Assembly: GCA_002309195.1 (NCBI GenBank)
Contig: DBWY01000006.1
Span: 12,827-28,799 of the forward strand
Direction of reading: 5' to 3'
DNA: 15,973 bases
Source of the DNA: Treponema sp. UBA1226
Lineage (GTDB): Bacteria > Spirochaetota > Spirochaetia > Treponematales > Treponemataceae
Part shown: positions 14,387-15,973 of the stretch, one piece after another
Layout of the letters: the number at the start of each line of letters is the position of its first letter
How positions within the stretch are numbered: the stretch's first letter is position 1
Notes under the pieces: model-generated
The model's database searches: none
The model's input: the letters and a program-made list of their open reading frames with translations, nothing else
Told to the model about the DNA's origin: nothing
Translations under genes and position numbers: made by a program

Positions 14387-15202
14387 TCACAAAACAGAAT
14401 TAAACAGCGACTGTATCAAAAGTCCCCAGCCGTCAACAAGAACAAAAAGCATGAGTTTAAACGGCATCGAAATCTGAACCGGCGGGAGCATCATCATACC
14501 CATAGACATAAGGATACTCGCGACGACCATATCTATAATTATAAACGGAATATAAAGATATATTCCTATCCAGAAAGCAATAGTAAGTTCATGAAGAATG
14601 TATGCAGGAATCAGAACGTATGTCGGAACGTCAGACAGATCATTCGGCTGATCCATTTTTGCCATTCCCATAAAAAGCTGGATGTATTTATAATTTCCAT
14701 CCATCTGTTCTGCCATAAAAATACGAAGCGGCTGCTCTGCCTGCTGGTAAGCCTGTGCAAGTTCAATCTTGCCGTCAGCCATAGGTTTATATGCATTCTG
14801 ATAAATTGAATTAAATGTAGGCCACATTATAAACAACGTCATAAAAAAAGCGATTCCGTTTAAAATAGTTGTAGGCGGAACCTGCTGCAATGAAAGAGCA
14901 CGCTTAATAAAATCAAGAACAATCGAAAAACGAAGGAAGCATGTCAGTAAAAGTAAAAGAGTCGGAGCAATCGTTAAAACTGTAAGGATAATCAGAAGTC
15001 TTACAGAAAAAGCAACCTCATGTCCGTTCTGCGGTTCTGTAATATTAATGTCGATATTAGGAATCTGAACAGGACGAGCTTCGCGCATAGACATAGTTCC
15101 ATCACGAAAAGATTCGTCTCTTTCCTGCGAAACTACAGGACTTACACAGTATAAAAACATTGCGAGAAAAATTAAAAATATTTTCGAAAATCCTTTTTTC
15201 AT
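14387..15202 (-). CDS. fliP: FliP, export gate core protein with signal peptide
   Basis: Core pore subunit of the flagellar export gate (five copies with one FliR in known structures). Of 271 residues, 1-25 form a cleavable signal peptide (MKKGFSKIF, hydrophobic core, SPVVS before QERDE), as in many FliP proteins. Membrane segments lie at about 66-90, 114-130, 200-232 and 247-268. Family motifs are present: the LLTCFLRFSIVLDFIKRAL helix (85-103), QQVPPTTILNGIAFFMTLF and the second signature IDMVVASILMSMGMMMLPP (223-241). The first signature reads PAYILHELTIAFWIGI (199-214), with tryptophan 211 where a basic or polar residue is more usual. It sits 14 bases after fliO and 12 before fliQ. Confidence 0.97.
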   Translation of the reverse strand: MKKGFSKIFLIFLAMFLYCVSPVVSQERDESFRDGTMSMREARPVQIPNIDINITEPQNGHEVAFSVRLLIILTVLTIAPTLLLLLTCFLRFSIVLDFIKRALSLQQVPPTTILNGIAFFMTLFIMWPTFNSIYQNAYKPMADGKIELAQAYQQAEQPLRIFMAEQMDGNYKYIQLFMGMAKMDQPNDLSDVPTYVLIPAYILHELTIAFWIGIYLYIPFIIIDMVVASILMSMGMMMLPPVQISMPFKLMLFVLVDGWGLLIQSLFNSVL

Positions 15203-15216
15203 TTTTAATTACTCTT

Positions 15217-15879
15217 TTATACCTTTGGTTTATTCCTGCTGATTCTCTTTCGCTGTTCCTTAACAAATTCCTTTACATCATCAGATGCTTCTGAATATAT
15301 ATTTGTCTGAGTAGCAGATGTTGTGTGAGAAGATTTTGAAGGCATGAACATTTCGAGAACTTCTCCAAAGTTTCTTGCCTTTCTTGATTTTTCTGCTTTA
15401 TCTGCAGAAAGATTCATTGCATCAACAAGTTCCTTATCCGTAATTTCTGTAATTAGATTTACAGAAGAATCAGAAACTCCGAGCATATATCCTTTATCAA
15501 GCAGCGTTACAACCTGCACGGTTTTTCCAGGAGATAAAGTAAGCTGAGCAACTTTTCTTAAATATACATCATCTGTATCAGAATCACCTGTTACAGATTT
15601 TTTCATGAAATTCATTACGAGATAAATACAGGCAACAACAATTGCAAGAACGAGAACCATTCTCAAAAACATTAAAAAAGTATTCGGGCGTTTTACCTGA
15701 TTTACATCCTGGGCAGAATCTGTATTAAATACAAACTGCTTTTCCGGATTTTGAGTCTGAGGTTCATTTGAGATAATTATTTCTGTTTCGTCTTTAGAAG
15801 AGTCATTTTCTTTCTGCGCGTAAATTCCGTTTAAACACGAAAACGCCAGAAGAATCATAAGAATCTTTTTTAATTTCAA
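15217..15879 (-). CDS. fliO: FliO/FliZ, export gate assembly protein
   Basis: Small bitopic membrane protein that scaffolds assembly of the FliP-FliR core. The 220 residues start with a signal-like segment (1-21; basic KLKK then hydrophobic, ending NGIYA before QKEND). An acidic/glutamine-rich periplasmic stretch (22-63), one membrane helix (about 68-91) and the conserved cytoplasmic FliO domain follow. The domain begins VYLRKVAQLTLSPGKTVQVV and includes LGVSDSSVNLI. A basic tail ends QRKRISRNKPKV. The start is a TTG (15877-15879) with GGGGTGGG 6 bases before it; starting at the next ATG would lose the KLKK of the signal segment. Cys15 follows A-F-S, so lipoprotein processing is conceivable but less likely than cleavage after A21. 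It lies 28 bases after fliN. Confidence 0.9.
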   Translation of the reverse strand: MKLKKILMILLAFSCLNGIYAQKENDSSKDETEIIISNEPQTQNPEKQFVFNTDSAQDVNQVKRPNTFLMFLRMVLVLAIVVACIYLVMNFMKKSVTGDSDTDDVYLRKVAQLTLSPGKTVQVVTLLDKGYMLGVSDSSVNLITEITDKELVDAMNLSADKAEKSRKARNFGEVLEMFMPSKSSHTTSATQTNIYSEASDDVKEFVKEQRKRISRNKPKV

Positions 15880-15885
15880 CTTTTT

Positions 15886-15893
15886 CCCACCCC
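15886..15893 (-). promoter_or_regulatory. Ribosome binding site supporting the TTG start of fliO
   Basis: GGGGTGGG on the minus strand ends 6 bases before the TTG at 15879. This, with the signal-peptide basic residues just after the TTG, supports a non-ATG start. Confidence 0.5.
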
Positions 15894-15907
15894 AAAAAAA
15901 GTTTATC

Positions 15908-15973
15908 TTAGTGCAAATCTGTAACGCGTTCGAGAGGAGAAAGAATTTCTGTTACACGAACACCGAAGTTTTC
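15908..15973 (-). CDS. fliN: FliN/FliY, flagellar motor switch protein, C-terminal end (cut by window edge)
   Basis: Only the last 21 codons and the TAA (15908-15910) are inside the window. They read ENFGVRVTEILSPLERVTDL followed by H, which is the strongly conserved C-terminus of FliN and FliY switch proteins (ENFGVRI-x-[ED]-I-[IL]-[ST]-P-x-ERL pattern). In the switch complex these proteins form the C-ring at the base of the motor and bind CheY-P through other regions. In treponemes the protein upstream of fliO is commonly called FliY, with an additional N-terminal CheC-like part; whether that is so here cannot be seen. It fits as the gene before fliO in this operon. Confidence 0.85.
   Translation of the reverse strand, partial: ENFGVRVTEILSPLERVTDLH

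Noticed and set aside
13289..15202. Non-flagellar (virulence) type III secretion genes
   Set aside because: The gate genes are in flagellar order with fliO, flhF, flhG, fliA and a FliN/FliY end, and no injectisome-specific gene is present.
1..15973. Mobile elements, CRISPR arrays, tRNA or rRNA genes
   Set aside because: No regularly spaced repeats, transposase or integrase motifs or tRNA-like cloverleafs were seen, and the coding density leaves almost no space for them.

Overview
The window is a compact block of bacterial chromosome with every gene on the minus strand, so transcription runs from base 15973 towards base 1. It most resembles a spirochaete of the genus Treponema, probably a free-living or gut/rumen-type treponeme. 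The grounds are: a rotary V/A-type ATPase operon with the reduced spirochaetal gene set (E, a DUF2764 protein, A and so on), a single long flagellar export operon in spirochaetal order, and moderately AT-rich DNA with very short intergenic gaps. The species call is inference from gene content; no rRNA gene is present.

Region 1 (15973 to about 7953) is the flagellar export-gate operon: the 3' end of fliN/fliY, then fliO, fliP, fliQ, fliR, flhB, flhA, flhF and flhG. Junctions are overlaps (flhB/fliR share ATGA) or gaps of up to about 30 bases. FliO helps assemble the FliP-FliQ-FliR core, FlhB and FlhA complete the gate, and the FlhF GTPase with the FlhG ATPase sets flagellar position and number.

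Region 2 (7950 to 3227) continues on the same strand with a membrane protein of unknown function, the sigma-28 factor fliA/whiG, a DUF342 (FapA-type) protein with a Jag-like N-terminal domain, a small Q-rich protein, and a membrane-anchored coiled-coil protein with a helix-turn-helix-like C-terminus. The only sizeable break inside the flagellar block is the 78-base gap at 7875-7952. It holds a perfect A8/T8 inverted repeat and a TATAAT box, so the sigma factor and its neighbours may also have their own promoter.

Region 3 (3165 to 2092) is galM, aldose 1-epimerase, lying between the motility and ATPase operons.

Region 4 (1981 to 1) starts after a 110-base gap with a good sigma-70-type promoter and carries atpE, a DUF2764 gene and the first 272 codons of atpA. 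No canonical subunit C or F gene is seen between E and A.

No tRNA, rRNA, CRISPR array, insertion sequence or phage gene was seen, and no gene-free stretch exceeds 110 bases. The least understood parts are the three uncharacterised genes around fliA (3227-4240 and 7053-7874) and the shared GFLGL-type N-terminal domain of FapA and FlhF.
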